From: CAXMST01 sp032122625
GTDB lineage: Bacteria > Actinomycetota > Thermoleophilia > Solirubrobacterales > 70-9
Length of the DNA: 57,115 nucleotides
NCBI GenBank assembly: GCA_032122625.1
Contig: JAQBGG010000119.1
Coordinates: forward strand, 1 to 57,115
Direction: 5' to 3'
Shown: in pieces, positions 33,019 to 41,594 of the stretch
Layout: each line of letters begins with the position of its first letter
How positions within the stretch are numbered: position 1 is the stretch's first letter
Made by a program: the position numbers and the translations under genes
The notes under the pieces: model-generated
Database searches by the model: none
What the model saw: the letters and a program-made list of their open reading frames with translations, nothing else
What the model was told of the DNA's origin: nothing

Positions 33019-33857
33019 AGATCCACCATCTCAACTGCGCGACGATGTGTCCCTACAACGCCCGTCTGATGGAAGGCGAGGGAGGCTGGACCGAGCCCGC
33101 CCATCTCGTCGCCCACGTGCTGGTGATCGAGAGCGACGACGGCCTGGTGCTGGTCGACACCGGACTCGGCACCGCCGACGTCGCCAACCCGCAGCGGACC
33201 GGCGCCCTCTTCCGGCACCTCGTCCGGCCGAGCTACACGACGGCCGAGACCGCGGTTGAGCGGCTTCGCGCGCTGGGCTTCGAACCCGCCGACGTCCGCC
33301 ACATCGTCCTCACCCATCTCGACGTCGACCACGCCGGCGGACTCGGGGACTTCCCAGGCGCCCAGGTGCACGTCTTCCGGACCGAGATGGAGGCAGCGCT
33401 GAACCCCGGCCTACGGGAGAAACTGCGCTATATCCAGGCGCAGTGGGCGCACGGCCCCAAATGGGTTCCATATGAGACCCAGGGCGACCAGTGGTTTGGC
33501 TTCGACTCGGTGCGGGCGATCGAAGGCCTCGACACCGACGTCGCGATCGTCCCGCTCATCGGTCACTCCCGCGGGCACTCGGCGATCGCCGTCCGCGACG
33601 GCGACGGCTGGCTGCTGCACTGTGGCGACGCCTACTTCAACCGCGGTGAGGTCGAGACGCCGCCCGACGCTCCCGCCGGGGTGACCGTCTTCGAGTCGCT
33701 CGTCGAGATCGACCGCAAGAGCCGCCTCCACAATCAGCAGCGACTGCGGGAACTACTCGTCGCTCACGGCGACGAGGTCACCGCCTTCTGCTCACACGAC
33801 CGCGTCGAGTTCGACCGCCTCTCAGGTGTTCAAAACGTGTCTGGGCGGGTCATCTAG
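33012..33857 (+). CDS. Metallo-beta-lactamase-fold hydrolase (AHL lactonase-like)
   Basis: A 281-residue MBL-fold enzyme. The metal motif HLDVDHAGG is the HxDxDH form, as in AHL lactonases. HSRGHSAI is the second metal-binding His region, and LLHCGDAYF carries the bridging Asp. Members open lactones of acyl-homoserine signals, but many hydrolyse other esters, so the substrate here is open. ATG 33012 is leaderless. The start region overlaps the divergent membrane protein gene by a few bases, which links the two promoters. The gene is convergent with the lipase-like gene downstream. Confidence 0.88.
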   Translation: MAKIHHLNCATMCPYNARLMEGEGGWTEPAHLVAHVLVIESDDGLVLVDTGLGTADVANPQRTGALFRHLVRPSYTTAETAVERLRALGFEPADVRHIVLTHLDVDHAGGLGDFPGAQVHVFRTEMEAALNPGLREKLRYIQAQWAHGPKWVPYETQGDQWFGFDSVRAIEGLDTDVAIVPLIGHSRGHSAIAVRDGDGWLLHCGDAYFNRGEVETPPDAPAGVTVFESLVEIDRKSRLHNQQRLRELLVAHGDEVTAFCSHDRVEFDRLSGVQNVSGRVI

Positions 33858-33866
33858 CGGCCGGGC

Positions 33867-35465
33867 TCAGCGGGCGAGCGAGACGTGACCGCGGTCGGCG
33901 CCCCTGCCCTTGCCGGCCCGCGGGACGCTCAGCCGCAGGGTCAGCTCGCCGCCGGAGTCGGGAAGGGTCGTGCGGCCGCGACGGTCGAGCTTCAGGGTCT
34001 TCCACTTGCCGCCGACCTGAGCCTTCGCCGTGAACCGCCGTGGCTGCTTGCCGCGGATCCTGATCCGGGCCCGGTCCCCCTCGACCCTGACCAGCCCGTC
34101 GCGCCGCGGGTGGGCGCGTAGCAAGAGCGCCCGGGCCGGGCGATCGCCCTTGCCGCGGGCGCGCAGCGGCTGATCGCAACCCTCGGGCGGGTGCAGCCGC
34201 AGCCGCCGGTCGCCGGCGATCGGGATCGTCTGCAGCCGCCGGAGACCACAGCGGATCGCGATCCCGGGCTTGCTCACGGCGAAGTCCTGATCGCCTGGAG
34301 CTGCCAGCCGGCCGTGGCGGTCGGCGGCGATCAGCCGGTAGAGGGGCACGCGCAGGCGGGTCACCTCGGTGGCGGCAGCCTCGGCCTCGCGGGCCGGCGC
34401 CGACGCCACGTTGCAGTCGGCGCCGCCGGGAAGAATCGTCTCGACCACCTTGTCGCTGATCGCCTGGGTGTTGAGCAGGTTCTGCTTGCCAAGGAACTTG
34501 ACCGCGGTCCCGTGGACGACGTCGTAGACGCCCGCCTCGCGGAAGTCGGGAATCCCCGGAGCGGGGATCGGGTGGCCGCCGAGGTCGGTCGCCGCCTCGG
34601 CAAGTGCGCTGGCCTCGCCGACGAGCCCGTCTGAGGGGGTGTAGTAGTCGAGTGACCCAAGCGGCAGGCTGAAGCCGACGTGGTCGCCGGCGATGCCGCT
34701 GACCGGACAGCTACCGATCGACTGCTTCGGGTTCCAGGTCGTCAGGAAGCTGCTCGTCAGCTGCTTGGTCGCCAATCGCCCGAGCTTGTTGACGACGACC
34801 CCGATCGCGATGCTCATCGCGTCACAGATCGCCTCCTCGGTCGGGTTCTTGAAGTTGCAGGTGCCGCCGTTCAGCGCCACCGTCAGATCGGCGACGAAGG
34901 AACCCGTGTGCGGCGTGCCGAGCGTGGTCAGGCTGCTGACCGAGATCCCCGCGTAGGCGCCGTTCCGGGTCAGCGCCGAACGGATCCAGAGGCCGCCGTC
35001 GGAGTGGCCGACCAGGTGCACGTCGGTGACCCCGTACTTCTCGCCCAGAAAGCCGAGGAACCTGGCCAGCGCGGCACCGTTGAGGTCGATGTCACCGTTC
35101 GAGTTGATAACCATCGTCTTGGGGTTCGGCAGCGGGGCACCAGCGGCCGGGCACGACGGCGGCGCGCTCTTGCCGGCGTTGGCCACCGGTGCGGTGAAGA
35201 CGTCCATGCCCGCTGCTCGCAACGCCGGCGGGATGCCGCCGCTCGTGTCCCAGCCCTCCCCCTGCTTGCCCACGCACTCGGGGGCGGGGGTGCTGAACGG
35301 GCTCGCCGTGTTGAAGCCCGAGACCAGCACGACCGCCTCCGGATAGGACGGCGCGCCGTTTGCCGAAGCCGTCGAGGGCGCGGCGACCGCGATCAGAGCC
35401 AGGGCGCAGCCGCAGGCCAGCATCGACCTGGCAAGCCTGCCTGATCCGCCTCTTGGTGCCCGCAT
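33867..35465 (-). CDS. Secreted alpha/beta-hydrolase (lipase-like) with a C-terminal beta domain
   Basis: A 532-residue secreted hydrolase. A signal peptide (RSMLACGCALALIAVAAPST, then ASA) is followed by the hydrolase domain: VVLVSGFNT (the oxyanion strand), GHSDGG (the nucleophile elbow, GxSxG), and TLGTPHTGSF downstream, typical of triacylglycerol lipases of the alpha/beta family. DVVHGT near residue 310 may hold the catalytic His. The last 130 residues (RVEGDRARIRIRGKQPRRFT onward) are beta-rich and very basic, perhaps cell-wall binding. ATG 35465 has GGGGAG seven bases upstream. Lipid or ester hydrolysis outside the cell is inferred. Confidence 0.8.
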   Translation of the reverse strand: MRAPRGGSGRLARSMLACGCALALIAVAAPSTASANGAPSYPEAVVLVSGFNTASPFSTPAPECVGKQGEGWDTSGGIPPALRAAGMDVFTAPVANAGKSAPPSCPAAGAPLPNPKTMVINSNGDIDLNGAALARFLGFLGEKYGVTDVHLVGHSDGGLWIRSALTRNGAYAGISVSSLTTLGTPHTGSFVADLTVALNGGTCNFKNPTEEAICDAMSIAIGVVVNKLGRLATKQLTSSFLTTWNPKQSIGSCPVSGIAGDHVGFSLPLGSLDYYTPSDGLVGEASALAEAATDLGGHPIPAPGIPDFREAGVYDVVHGTAVKFLGKQNLLNTQAISDKVVETILPGGADCNVASAPAREAEAAATEVTRLRVPLYRLIAADRHGRLAAPGDQDFAVSKPGIAIRCGLRRLQTIPIAGDRRLRLHPPEGCDQPLRARGKGDRPARALLLRAHPRRDGLVRVEGDRARIRIRGKQPRRFTAKAQVGGKWKTLKLDRRGRTTLPDSGGELTLRLSVPRAGKGRGADRGHVSLAR

Positions 35466-35492
35466 CTCCCCGCTCCCCACGATGCCGGAAGA

Positions 35493-36734
35493 CTACTCGG
35501 ACCCGGTGGCGGTGCGGAGGCGCAGGCGCCCCGTCCCGGGGGCTCCGAGGGTCGAGACGGCGGCCAGGGCGACCCCGAGCCCGGCGAGACCGCCCACCAG
35601 CAGCGAGGCCCGTGGACTGACCGCCTCCCCGAGCCAGCCGCTGAGCGGTCCGCCGATCGGCGTCGAGCCGAGGAAGACGACCGAGTAGAGCGCCATCACC
35701 CGGCCCCGCATCTCGGGGGCGGCGGCCAGCTGCAGGCCGGAGTTGATCGAGGCCGCGAAGATCACCCCCGTGCCGCCGATCAGGCTCATCGCGACCATCT
35801 CGGTCGGCAGCGTCGGCGCCGCCGCGGCAAGCGTTCCCGCGACCCCGAAGCCCGCCGCCCCGACGGCGACCATCGAGGGGCCGAGCCGCTCGCGCGAGCC
35901 GGCGAATACCGATCCCGTGATCGCCCCCACCGCCGTCGCCGCCATCAGCAGTGAGTAGGCCGAGACCTCGCCGCCGAAGCTGAACCGGGCCAGAAGCGGC
36001 GTGATCACCGGGAAGTTGAAGCCGAACGTCCCGAGCACCGCCATCAGGATCAAGGGCAGTCGCAGCTCGCGGGTCGCGGCGACGTAACGCAGTCCCTCGC
36101 GGATCGCCTCAGCGGGCCGGTGCTCGGCCGGCGCCGGCAGATCACCGGTCCGCATCAGTGCCAGGGCGCCGATCATCACGCCGAAGGTGAGGGCGTTGAG
36201 CGCGAAGCAGAGCGCGACCCCGCCGAACGCGATCAGGACGCCGGCCAGCGCCGGGCCCGCGATCCGTGCCGAGTGGACGATGATGCTGTTGATGCCGACC
36301 GCGTTGACGATCCGGCGGCGGCCGACGATCTCGGCAACGAACGCCTGCCGGGCGGGGTTGTCGATCGCCAGGACGAGCCCGCGGAGGGCGATCAACCCGT
36401 AGACGAGCCCGATCTCGATCGACCCGCTGAGCGAGAGGGCAAGCAAGGCGACGGCCGGCGCCGCCATCGCCGTCTGCGTGACGATCAGGAGGCGGCGCTT
36501 GTCGAAGCGGTCGGCAAGTGACCCGCCCCAGACTCCGAACAGGAGGATGCCGAGGAACTGCAGGGCGGTGGCGATGCCAACGGCGGTGCCGCTCCCGGTG
36601 AGCTCGAGGATCAGCCAGAGCTCGGCGACGATCTGCATCCAGTTGCCGGCCAGCGAGGTCAGCTGACCGACCACGTACAGGCGGTAGTTGTGGATCTGAA
36701 GGGAGGCGAACGAACGCTTGACGGCGGCGCTCAA
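35493..36734 (-). CDS. MFS transporter (enterobactin-exporter-like MFS_3)
   Basis: A 413-residue transporter with about 12 helices. The opening (FASLQIHNYRLYVVGQLTSL and AGNWMQIVAELWLILELTGS) and the A-type motif GGSLADRFDKRRLL match the MFS_3 group of actinobacterial exporters. The later sequence DNPARQAFVAEIVGRRRIVN and GPALAGVLI also fit. Substrate unknown; these transporters export drugs or small metabolites. Start is TTG 36734, overlapping the MarR stop as TTGA, so it is translated with the regulator and probably expressed under MarR control. Confidence 0.88.
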   Translation of the reverse strand: MSAAVKRSFASLQIHNYRLYVVGQLTSLAGNWMQIVAELWLILELTGSGTAVGIATALQFLGILLFGVWGGSLADRFDKRRLLIVTQTAMAAPAVALLALSLSGSIEIGLVYGLIALRGLVLAIDNPARQAFVAEIVGRRRIVNAVGINSIIVHSARIAGPALAGVLIAFGGVALCFALNALTFGVMIGALALMRTGDLPAPAEHRPAEAIREGLRYVAATRELRLPLILMAVLGTFGFNFPVITPLLARFSFGGEVSAYSLLMAATAVGAITGSVFAGSRERLGPSMVAVGAAGFGVAGTLAAAAPTLPTEMVAMSLIGGTGVIFAASINSGLQLAAAPEMRGRVMALYSVVFLGSTPIGGPLSGWLGEAVSPRASLLVGGLAGLGVALAAVSTLGAPGTGRLRLRTATGSE

Positions 36735-37183
36735 GCGCGCTCCTCCTCGAGCATCTGCTCGAGGATCGATGCCGCCCGGCGCAGCGTCGCAACGTCGCGG
36801 TCGGAGAGCCGGCGCAGGCGGCGAGCCAGATAGGCGTCCTTGCGGTGGCGCAGGCGGCTCAGCAATGCCCGGCCCTCCGCGGTCGAGCTGATCAGTGCGC
36901 AGCGTCCGTCCTCGGGGTCAGGCGCGCGCTCGATCAGGTCGTGCTCCTGAAGCCGGGCGATGATCCGCGTCACCGTCGGCGGGCGGATCCCTTCCGATCC
37001 AGCAAGCTCGCTGGGCGTGATCGGCCCGAGGCGGTCGATCGTCGAGAGCGCCGCAACCGAAGCCGGCCCCAGCTCCGAGCCGGCGCTCTGGCGCAGGCGC
37101 CTGGCGGTCCGGGCGATCGCCGAGCGCAGGCGCACGGCCAGATCGGTGATCTCGCTCTCGCTGATCGGTGTCGTTTGCGTCAT
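36731..37183 (-). CDS. MarR family transcriptional regulator
   Basis: A 150-residue MarR protein: winged helix GPITPSELAGSEGIRPPTVT, then RIIARLQEHDLIERAPDPED (the recognition helix plus wing DGRCALIS), and dimer helices before and after. ATG 37183 follows GAGGGA by 9 nt; a GTG at 37189 is in frame as well. The MFS transporter follows with a 4-bp overlap, a common drug-responsive pair. A perfect GCTAAT-G-ATTAGC palindrome lies 35 bp upstream, overlapping the -10, which fits autorepression. Confidence 0.9.
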   Translation of the reverse strand: MTQTTPISESEITDLAVRLRSAIARTARRLRQSAGSELGPASVAALSTIDRLGPITPSELAGSEGIRPPTVTRIIARLQEHDLIERAPDPEDGRCALISSTAEGRALLSRLRHRKDAYLARRLRRLSDRDVATLRRAASILEQMLEEERA

Positions 37184-37209
37184 TGGCACGTGTCCCTCGG
37201 GGTAGATGC

Positions 37210-37230
37210 TTAGTCAGGCTAATGATTAGC
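37210..37230. promoter_or_regulatory. MarR operator candidate
   Basis: GCTAAT-G-ATTAGC (37218-37230) is a perfect 13-bp palindrome. It overlaps a second, weaker one, TTAGTCAGGCTAA (37210-37222). On the minus strand a -35 TTGACT (37258-37253) and a -10 TAAGCT with 18-bp spacing precede the MarR start, the -10 touching the palindrome. Confidence 0.68.
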
Positions 37231-37305
37231 TTAGCGAACTATCTCCCGAAAAGTCAAGCAAGATCACGACCGCGGCTCCCTGGCGCACAGCGATGTGGCG
37301 GGCGG

Positions 37306-37311
37306 TACGCT
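37306..37311 (+). promoter_or_regulatory. -10 hexamer TACGCT of the cyclase fusion gene
   Basis: TACGCT, 6 nt, then CTG at 37318, which would be a non-canonical leaderless start. No ATG, GTG or TTG lies in frame nearby. Confidence 0.45.
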
Positions 37312-37317
37312 CGCTCC

Positions 37318-38661
37318 CTGGTCGATTGGGGACACATTCGCTACGCACGCAACGGCGACGCCTCGATCGCCTACCGGGTCGGCGGCGAGGGCCCGATCGA
37401 GCTGCTGTTCATCACCGGCTTCGTCAGCCACCTGGAGCTGGTCTTCGAGCTGCCCGCGGCGCGACGCTTCTTCGACCGGCTCGCTTCGTTCGCGCGCGTG
37501 ATCGTCTTCGACAAGCGGGGCATGGGTCTCTCCGACCGCGACGCCGGCGCCTACACGATCGAGAACGTCGCCGGCGATGCGGTCGCCGTCCTCGACGCCG
37601 CCGGCTCCGAGCGGGCGGCGCTGCTCGGCGTCTCCGAGGGCGGGCCGGCCTCGGTGATGCTCGCCGCAACCCGCCCCGACCGGGTCAGCTCGATGGCCCT
37701 CTACGGCACCTACGCCCGGCTGACACAGACCGAGGGCTATCCGGAGGGCATCCCGCTCGACGTGTTGCGTGAGAACTGGTCGGCCTTCAGCGCGAGCTGG
37801 GGAAGTCCGGCCTCGCTCGGCCTCTTTGCGCCGAGCATGGCCGGCGATCCCGAGCTGCGGGAATGGTGGGGCCGGATGATGCGCTCGGGGGCGAGCCCGG
37901 GCGTAATCGAGACGCTCGGCGAGATGTACGAGCGGCTCGACGTGCGGGGCCTGCTCGACTCTGTGAGCGTCCCGAGCCTGATCCTCTACCGCGCCGACGA
38001 CCAGATCACCCCGCCGGCGCTCTCGAAGGCGCTCGCCGACGGGATCCCGGGGGCACGGCTGGTCGAGCTGCCCGGCGAGGATCACCTCTTCTGCGCCGCC
38101 GATCAGGACGCGCTGCTCAACGAGGTCGAGGAGTTCCTCACCGGCCGGCCGGCGGCGGCCGAGCCCGAGCGGGCGCTGGCGACCGTGCTGTTCACGGACC
38201 TGGTCGACTCGACCGCGACCGCGGCGGAGCTCGGTGACCGCCGCTGGCGGTCGCTGCTCGAGCAATTCAACCGGCTCACCCGGCGTGAGCTCGACCGCCA
38301 CGACGGGCGCCTGGTGAAGACGACCGGAGACGGCCTCTTGGCGACCTTCGACGGCCCGGCCCGCGGGGTGCGGGCGGCGCTCGCGATCCGCGATGTCGGC
38401 AGCTCGCTCGGCGTGCGGACCAGGGCCGGCTTGCACACCGGCGAGTGCGAGCTGATCGCCGACGACATCGGCGGCCTCGCCGTCCACATCGCCTCCCGCG
38501 TCGAGGGCCTGGCGGAGCCCGATCAGGTGGCGACGACCGGCACCGTCGCCGACCTCGTGGTCGGCTCCGGCCTCGAGTTCCGCGACATCGGCCCGCACGC
38601 CCTGAAGGGCGTCCCGGGCGAGTGGCGGATCAACGTCGTCGCCGGCGACGCCGAGAGCTAG
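37318..38661 (+). CDS. Alpha/beta-hydrolase fused to a class III adenylate/guanylate cyclase
   Basis: A two-domain signalling protein of about 447 residues. The hydrolase domain: HIRYARNGDASIAYRVGG, GVSEGGPASVML (nucleophile Ser in GxSxG) and GEDHLF (His). The cyclase domain starts near residue 280: VLFTDLVDSTATAAELGDRR with the metal Asp, KTTGDGLLATFDGPARG, then GLHTGECELIADDIGGLAVH. Such fusions are common in actinobacteria and may sense an ester or lipid. The start is unusual: CTG at 37318 is the only codon placed as a leaderless start (6 nt after TACGCT); a start at 37168 would cross the MarR promoter. cAMP or cGMP as product is not decided. Confidence 0.82.
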   Translation: MVDWGHIRYARNGDASIAYRVGGEGPIELLFITGFVSHLELVFELPAARRFFDRLASFARVIVFDKRGMGLSDRDAGAYTIENVAGDAVAVLDAAGSERAALLGVSEGGPASVMLAATRPDRVSSMALYGTYARLTQTEGYPEGIPLDVLRENWSAFSASWGSPASLGLFAPSMAGDPELREWWGRMMRSGASPGVIETLGEMYERLDVRGLLDSVSVPSLILYRADDQITPPALSKALADGIPGARLVELPGEDHLFCAADQDALLNEVEEFLTGRPAAAEPERALATVLFTDLVDSTATAAELGDRRWRSLLEQFNRLTRRELDRHDGRLVKTTGDGLLATFDGPARGVRAALAIRDVGSSLGVRTRAGLHTGECELIADDIGGLAVHIASRVEGLAEPDQVATTGTVADLVVGSGLEFRDIGPHALKGVPGEWRINVVAGDAES

Positions 38662-38694
38662 GCCCACGCCGCCCAAAGACTTTGCCCTGCGCGC

Positions 38695-39576
38695 TCAAGA
38701 CTTCGGGCGGCAGTAGGCGAACGCCTTGACCGGCCCGCCCGCCTGGTAGCCGACGAAGCGGCTGACCCATTCGCGGCCGTCCGCGTAGGAGCGATCGGCG
38801 ATGATCGCCGCGAAAGGCTCGAGGCTCTCGAAGCCGGCGATGAAGCCACCGCTCCAGAGCTCCTCGCCCTTCTCGCAGCGCGGTCGCAGCTCGACCGGCG
38901 CCTGATCGACGGCGACGCCTTCGATCTTGACGGTCCGCAGATGCGGGCGGCGGGCGGCGCAGCGCGCGTAGGCCTTGAGCTTGCCGTCGACGTCCGCAGA
39001 GTTGTTGTAGGCGATCACCCGCCACTTGCGTTTGCCCTTGCGACGCGACTCGACCGCGATCACCTCCGGCCCTCCATCCTGCTTCGATCCCGGGGCGCTG
39101 AACCCGCCGGCGATCGCCTCCTCACGCTTGCCGCACTTGACGGTCAGCTTTGATTCGGCTCCCGCGCCGACCGCGGCGCGCTTGCTGCGCACCCGCACCT
39201 CGGGGTTCTGCTTCGAGCAGAGCACCGATGCCGTCACGGTCTCGGGCGCGCCGAGGAAGTTGCCGGCCCGCAGCGACCAGGCACGCTTACCGGCCGGCTC
39301 AGAGGCGAAGGCGGCGATCGTGCTGGTGGCCTCGCCCTGGACTGGACTGTCGGAGGCGAACCCGCCCGAGACGAGATGCCGACTGGCCCCACTCGAGCAC
39401 TTCGCGCGGGTCGAGCCGTCCGTCTTCGGGGCGAGCTCGGCCGATCTGCTCTTGCGGAAGCTCAGCTTCGCTTCAGCCGGTGTCGGTGGGAGACCCGCCC
39501 CCATCAGGCTCAGGGCCGCGGTCGCCAGGGCGAGCGCCACCACTGTCTTCCGAGCGGATGCCCTGGAGTCAGCCAC
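38695..39576 (-). CDS. Secreted three-repeat protein of unknown function
   Basis: A 293-residue exported protein with a signal peptide (KTVVALALATAALSLMGAG). The mature part has three repeats of roughly 75 residues. Each has a Cys near its start, a following GGF (VSGGFASD, IAGGFSAPG, WSGGFIAG), a Trp (AWSL, KWRV, EWVS) and ends with a Cys in a YARC/FAYC-type strand. The Cys of each repeat probably pair. Start GTG 39576 overlaps the end of the LLM oxidoreductase by 8 bp, so it is translated with it. No known family recognised. Confidence 0.68.
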   Translation of the reverse strand: MADSRASARKTVVALALATAALSLMGAGLPPTPAEAKLSFRKSRSAELAPKTDGSTRAKCSSGASRHLVSGGFASDSPVQGEATSTIAAFASEPAGKRAWSLRAGNFLGAPETVTASVLCSKQNPEVRVRSKRAAVGAGAESKLTVKCGKREEAIAGGFSAPGSKQDGGPEVIAVESRRKGKRKWRVIAYNNSADVDGKLKAYARCAARRPHLRTVKIEGVAVDQAPVELRPRCEKGEELWSGGFIAGFESLEPFAAIIADRSYADGREWVSRFVGYQAGGPVKAFAYCRPKS

Positions 39577-40636
39577 GCAGCGCCGCCAGTCGCTCGATCG
39601 TTCCCAGCCGCTCGGCCGGGTCGGCGTGCACGGGGATCGCGATCAAGCGATCGACGCCGGCCGCGGCGTAGCGGGCGAGCCCCTCCCCCACCTGATCCTC
39701 ATCGCCGAGCAGGCAGACCCGGTCCAGGAGCTCGTCGGGGACGGCGTTGAAGGCCTCCTCCTTGCGCCCCTCGAGGAACAACTCCTGGACCCTGTCGGCG
39801 ACCTCGCCGAAGCCCATCCGCCGGGCGAGCTCGCCGTAGAAGTTGAACCGCTTGGAGCCCATGCCGCCGAGATAGAGGGTCATCCGCATCCGGGCGCCGG
39901 TTCGGGCTGTCTCCAGATCGCCGCCGATCGCAACCTGGACGGTTGGCGAGACTTCGAGGTCGCCGGGGCCGCGGCCCGACCTCGCAAAGCCCGCCTGCAG
40001 GTGCTCCCCCCAGATCGACTCCCAGCTCGCCGGATCGAGATAGGCCGGGATCCAGCCGTCGGCGATCTCAGCACAGAGCTCGACCGACTTCCTGCCGATC
40101 GCACCGAGGAAGACCGGGATCTCGTTGCGGACCGGGTGGAAGTTGAGCTTCAGCGCCTTGCCCTGGCCGCTCGCGCCCGAGCCCCCGGCGGCGAGCGGCA
40201 ACGTGTAGTTCGGCCCCGAGTGGTTCAGCGGCCCCTCGCGGCGCAGCACCTCGCGGACGACCTCGACGTACTCGCGCACCCTTCCCCACGGCTTTCGGTA
40301 GGGCACCCCGTACCAGCCCTCCGAGACCTGCGGCCCGGTCGGGCCGAAGCCGAAGATGAAGCGGCCGCCCGAGAGCGCATCCAACGTCGCGCCGGCCATC
40401 GCCGCCGCGGTCGGGGGTCGCGCCGGTGCCGGCATGATCGCCGCGCCAAGCCCGATCTCCGAGGTCTGTGGCGTCAGCCAGCCGAGCATCGAGACCGCAT
40501 CGGAGCCGTAGGACTCGTTCACCCAGACCGAGTCGTAGCCGGCCGACTCCGCCGCGTGCACCTCATCGATCGCCTGCTGGCCGCGCGGCCCCGAGCGCAG
40601 GTGCACGAGCAGGTATCCGAGCTTGATCTCGATCAT
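39569..40636 (-). CDS. LLM-class (F420-dependent type) oxidoreductase
   Basis: A 355-residue luciferase-like TIM barrel, F420-dependent in this group. KLGYLLVHLRSGPRGQQAID opens the barrel; VWVNESYGSDAVSMLGWLTP, then IGLGAAIMP, match the LLM F420 subgroup; ALSGGRFIFGFGPTGPQVSEG is the conserved phosphate region. Hydride transfer to or from F420H2 is the family reaction. ATG 40636 lies 9 nt after the TAGGGT hexamer on the minus strand, and a GTG at 40642 is less likely. It is followed by, and overlaps, the three-repeat protein gene. Substrate not known. Confidence 0.85.
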   Translation of the reverse strand: MIEIKLGYLLVHLRSGPRGQQAIDEVHAAESAGYDSVWVNESYGSDAVSMLGWLTPQTSEIGLGAAIMPAPARPPTAAAMAGATLDALSGGRFIFGFGPTGPQVSEGWYGVPYRKPWGRVREYVEVVREVLRREGPLNHSGPNYTLPLAAGGSGASGQGKALKLNFHPVRNEIPVFLGAIGRKSVELCAEIADGWIPAYLDPASWESIWGEHLQAGFARSGRGPGDLEVSPTVQVAIGGDLETARTGARMRMTLYLGGMGSKRFNFYGELARRMGFGEVADRVQELFLEGRKEEAFNAVPDELLDRVCLLGDEDQVGEGLARYAAAGVDRLIAIPVHADPAERLGTIERLAALRG

Positions 40637-40651
40637 CGCCACACCACCCTA

Positions 40652-41154
40652 GAACCGAGCGAGCCGGAAGGTTGCGTTGGGGGAGGCAGGCGGGCTAGTC
40701 GGGGGAGATGATCCGGGGGTCCACCGACACCTGCTCCCGGGGGTGCGCCCGGTCGCTCAATCAGGACGGCGGCAGGGGCCGGGCCCAATCGGCGGCAGCT
40801 GTTGCCGCAGGCCCGAAGGTACGGCGCCACCCGGACGCAACCACCGCGGCGGCGGGGCAGACGCCGCCCGAGGGCTCCCTGCCTGAGGGCTCCGCTTAAC
40901 GACGAAGCCCCCGCTGGGCGGGGGCTCCGAAAAGAAGTGGGTACGAGACGGACCTTCTTGCCTGCCTCACGCGTAGCCTTCGCATGATTTTAAGCTTTCC
41001 GGACCGCTTTGAGAGTCTCCATCCACTTAGCTTCCGTGGACTTCCTCTCTCGCTCGTACCGCGTCTGCGACGATAGATGATCGCGGCGGACCCTGCGCAC
41101 CGGATTCACGCATTTTGCGGCCGAAAGCTGCCGCCCTGCCTACCCCGAGGCACC
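40652..41154. other. Gene-poor intergenic region
   Basis: No confident protein gene in this stretch. The part 40677-40905 is GC-rich with no clear coding signal. A hairpin follows at 40906-40926. From about 40935 to 41100 the sequence is lower in GC and contains an 8-bp closing pair GGTACGAG...CTCGTACC, a TCCAC...GTGGA hairpin and, on the minus strand, a 36-codon frame (GTG start near 41100) ending in STEAKWMETLKAVRKA. It could be a structured RNA, or a small gene after the cold-shock gene. Confidence 0.45.
40906..40926. terminator. Hairpin AGCCCCCGC / GCGGGGGCT
   Basis: A perfect 9-bp stem with a TGG loop. On the minus strand it follows the lower-GC stretch and is trailed by TTCGTCGTT, so it could end a transcript from there. 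No strong T-tract on the plus side. Confidence 0.62.
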
Positions 41155-41187
41155 AAAAAGGCCGGGCCGCTCGCGCGCACCCGGCCT
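41155..41187 (-). terminator. Rho-independent terminator of the cold-shock gene
   Basis: On the minus strand, AGGCCGGG...CCCGGCCT with a GC-rich loop of 12-13 nt, followed by a run of Ts (TTTT). It lies 27 bp after the cold-shock stop, a standard intrinsic terminator. Confidence 0.85.
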
Positions 41188-41214
41188 GATCAACGCTGAG
41201 AAGCGCTCAGTGGT

Positions 41215-41418
41215 TCAGCCACCCGGGCTGACGTTCGCTGCCTGGATGCCCTTGGGGCTGTCCTCGACGTCGAAGGTAACGCGGTCGCCCTCCGCGATCC
41301 GCGCTCCCGGCGCTATCGCTGAGACATGGACGAACGCGTCCTTCTCGCCGCCCTCATCGACCTCGATGAAGCCGTAGCCCTTGTCCTCGTTGAACCACTT
41401 GACGGTTCCGGTTGCCAT
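41215..41418 (-). CDS. Cold-shock protein (CspA family)
   Basis: A 67-residue nucleic-acid-binding beta-barrel protein. RNP1 is KGYGFIEV (in place of KGFGFI) and RNP2 is AFVHVS. The start MATGTVKWFNEDKGYG and the end are typical. It acts as an RNA chaperone in translation at low temperature. ATG 41418 follows TTGGAGGAATCTC, a strong ribosome site. The long 5' leader region (about 100 nt) would be usual for a cold-shock gene. An intrinsic terminator follows. Confidence 0.96.
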   Translation of the reverse strand: MATGTVKWFNEDKGYGFIEVDEGGEKDAFVHVSAIAPGARIAEGDRVTFDVEDSPKGIQAANVSPGG

Positions 41419-41594
41419 GAGATTCCTCCAATGGCGAGTCGTGTTTCGGCCGTTTGGAGAGCGATGCTCAAGCGCACCGGTTTTCCTACTAAACCTCGTA
41501 TTGGGAGCAGAGGTTATTACCTCGGCGGACGGCTTCGCGCGAGGGGAAGCGGGCCGATTGCTCTGCTCGCCTGCGTATCATCAGTCGCGACCGG

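Noticed and set aside
40708..40899. Possible small plus-strand gene before the hairpin
   Set aside because: No ribosome site, no -10 hexamer at the leaderless spacing and no protein motif.
41030..41065. RNase P RNA or tmRNA in the lower-GC stretch
   Set aside because: Only a short GAGGAAGTCC-like match on the minus strand. The other conserved regions of RNase P RNA and the tRNA-like end of tmRNA are absent.
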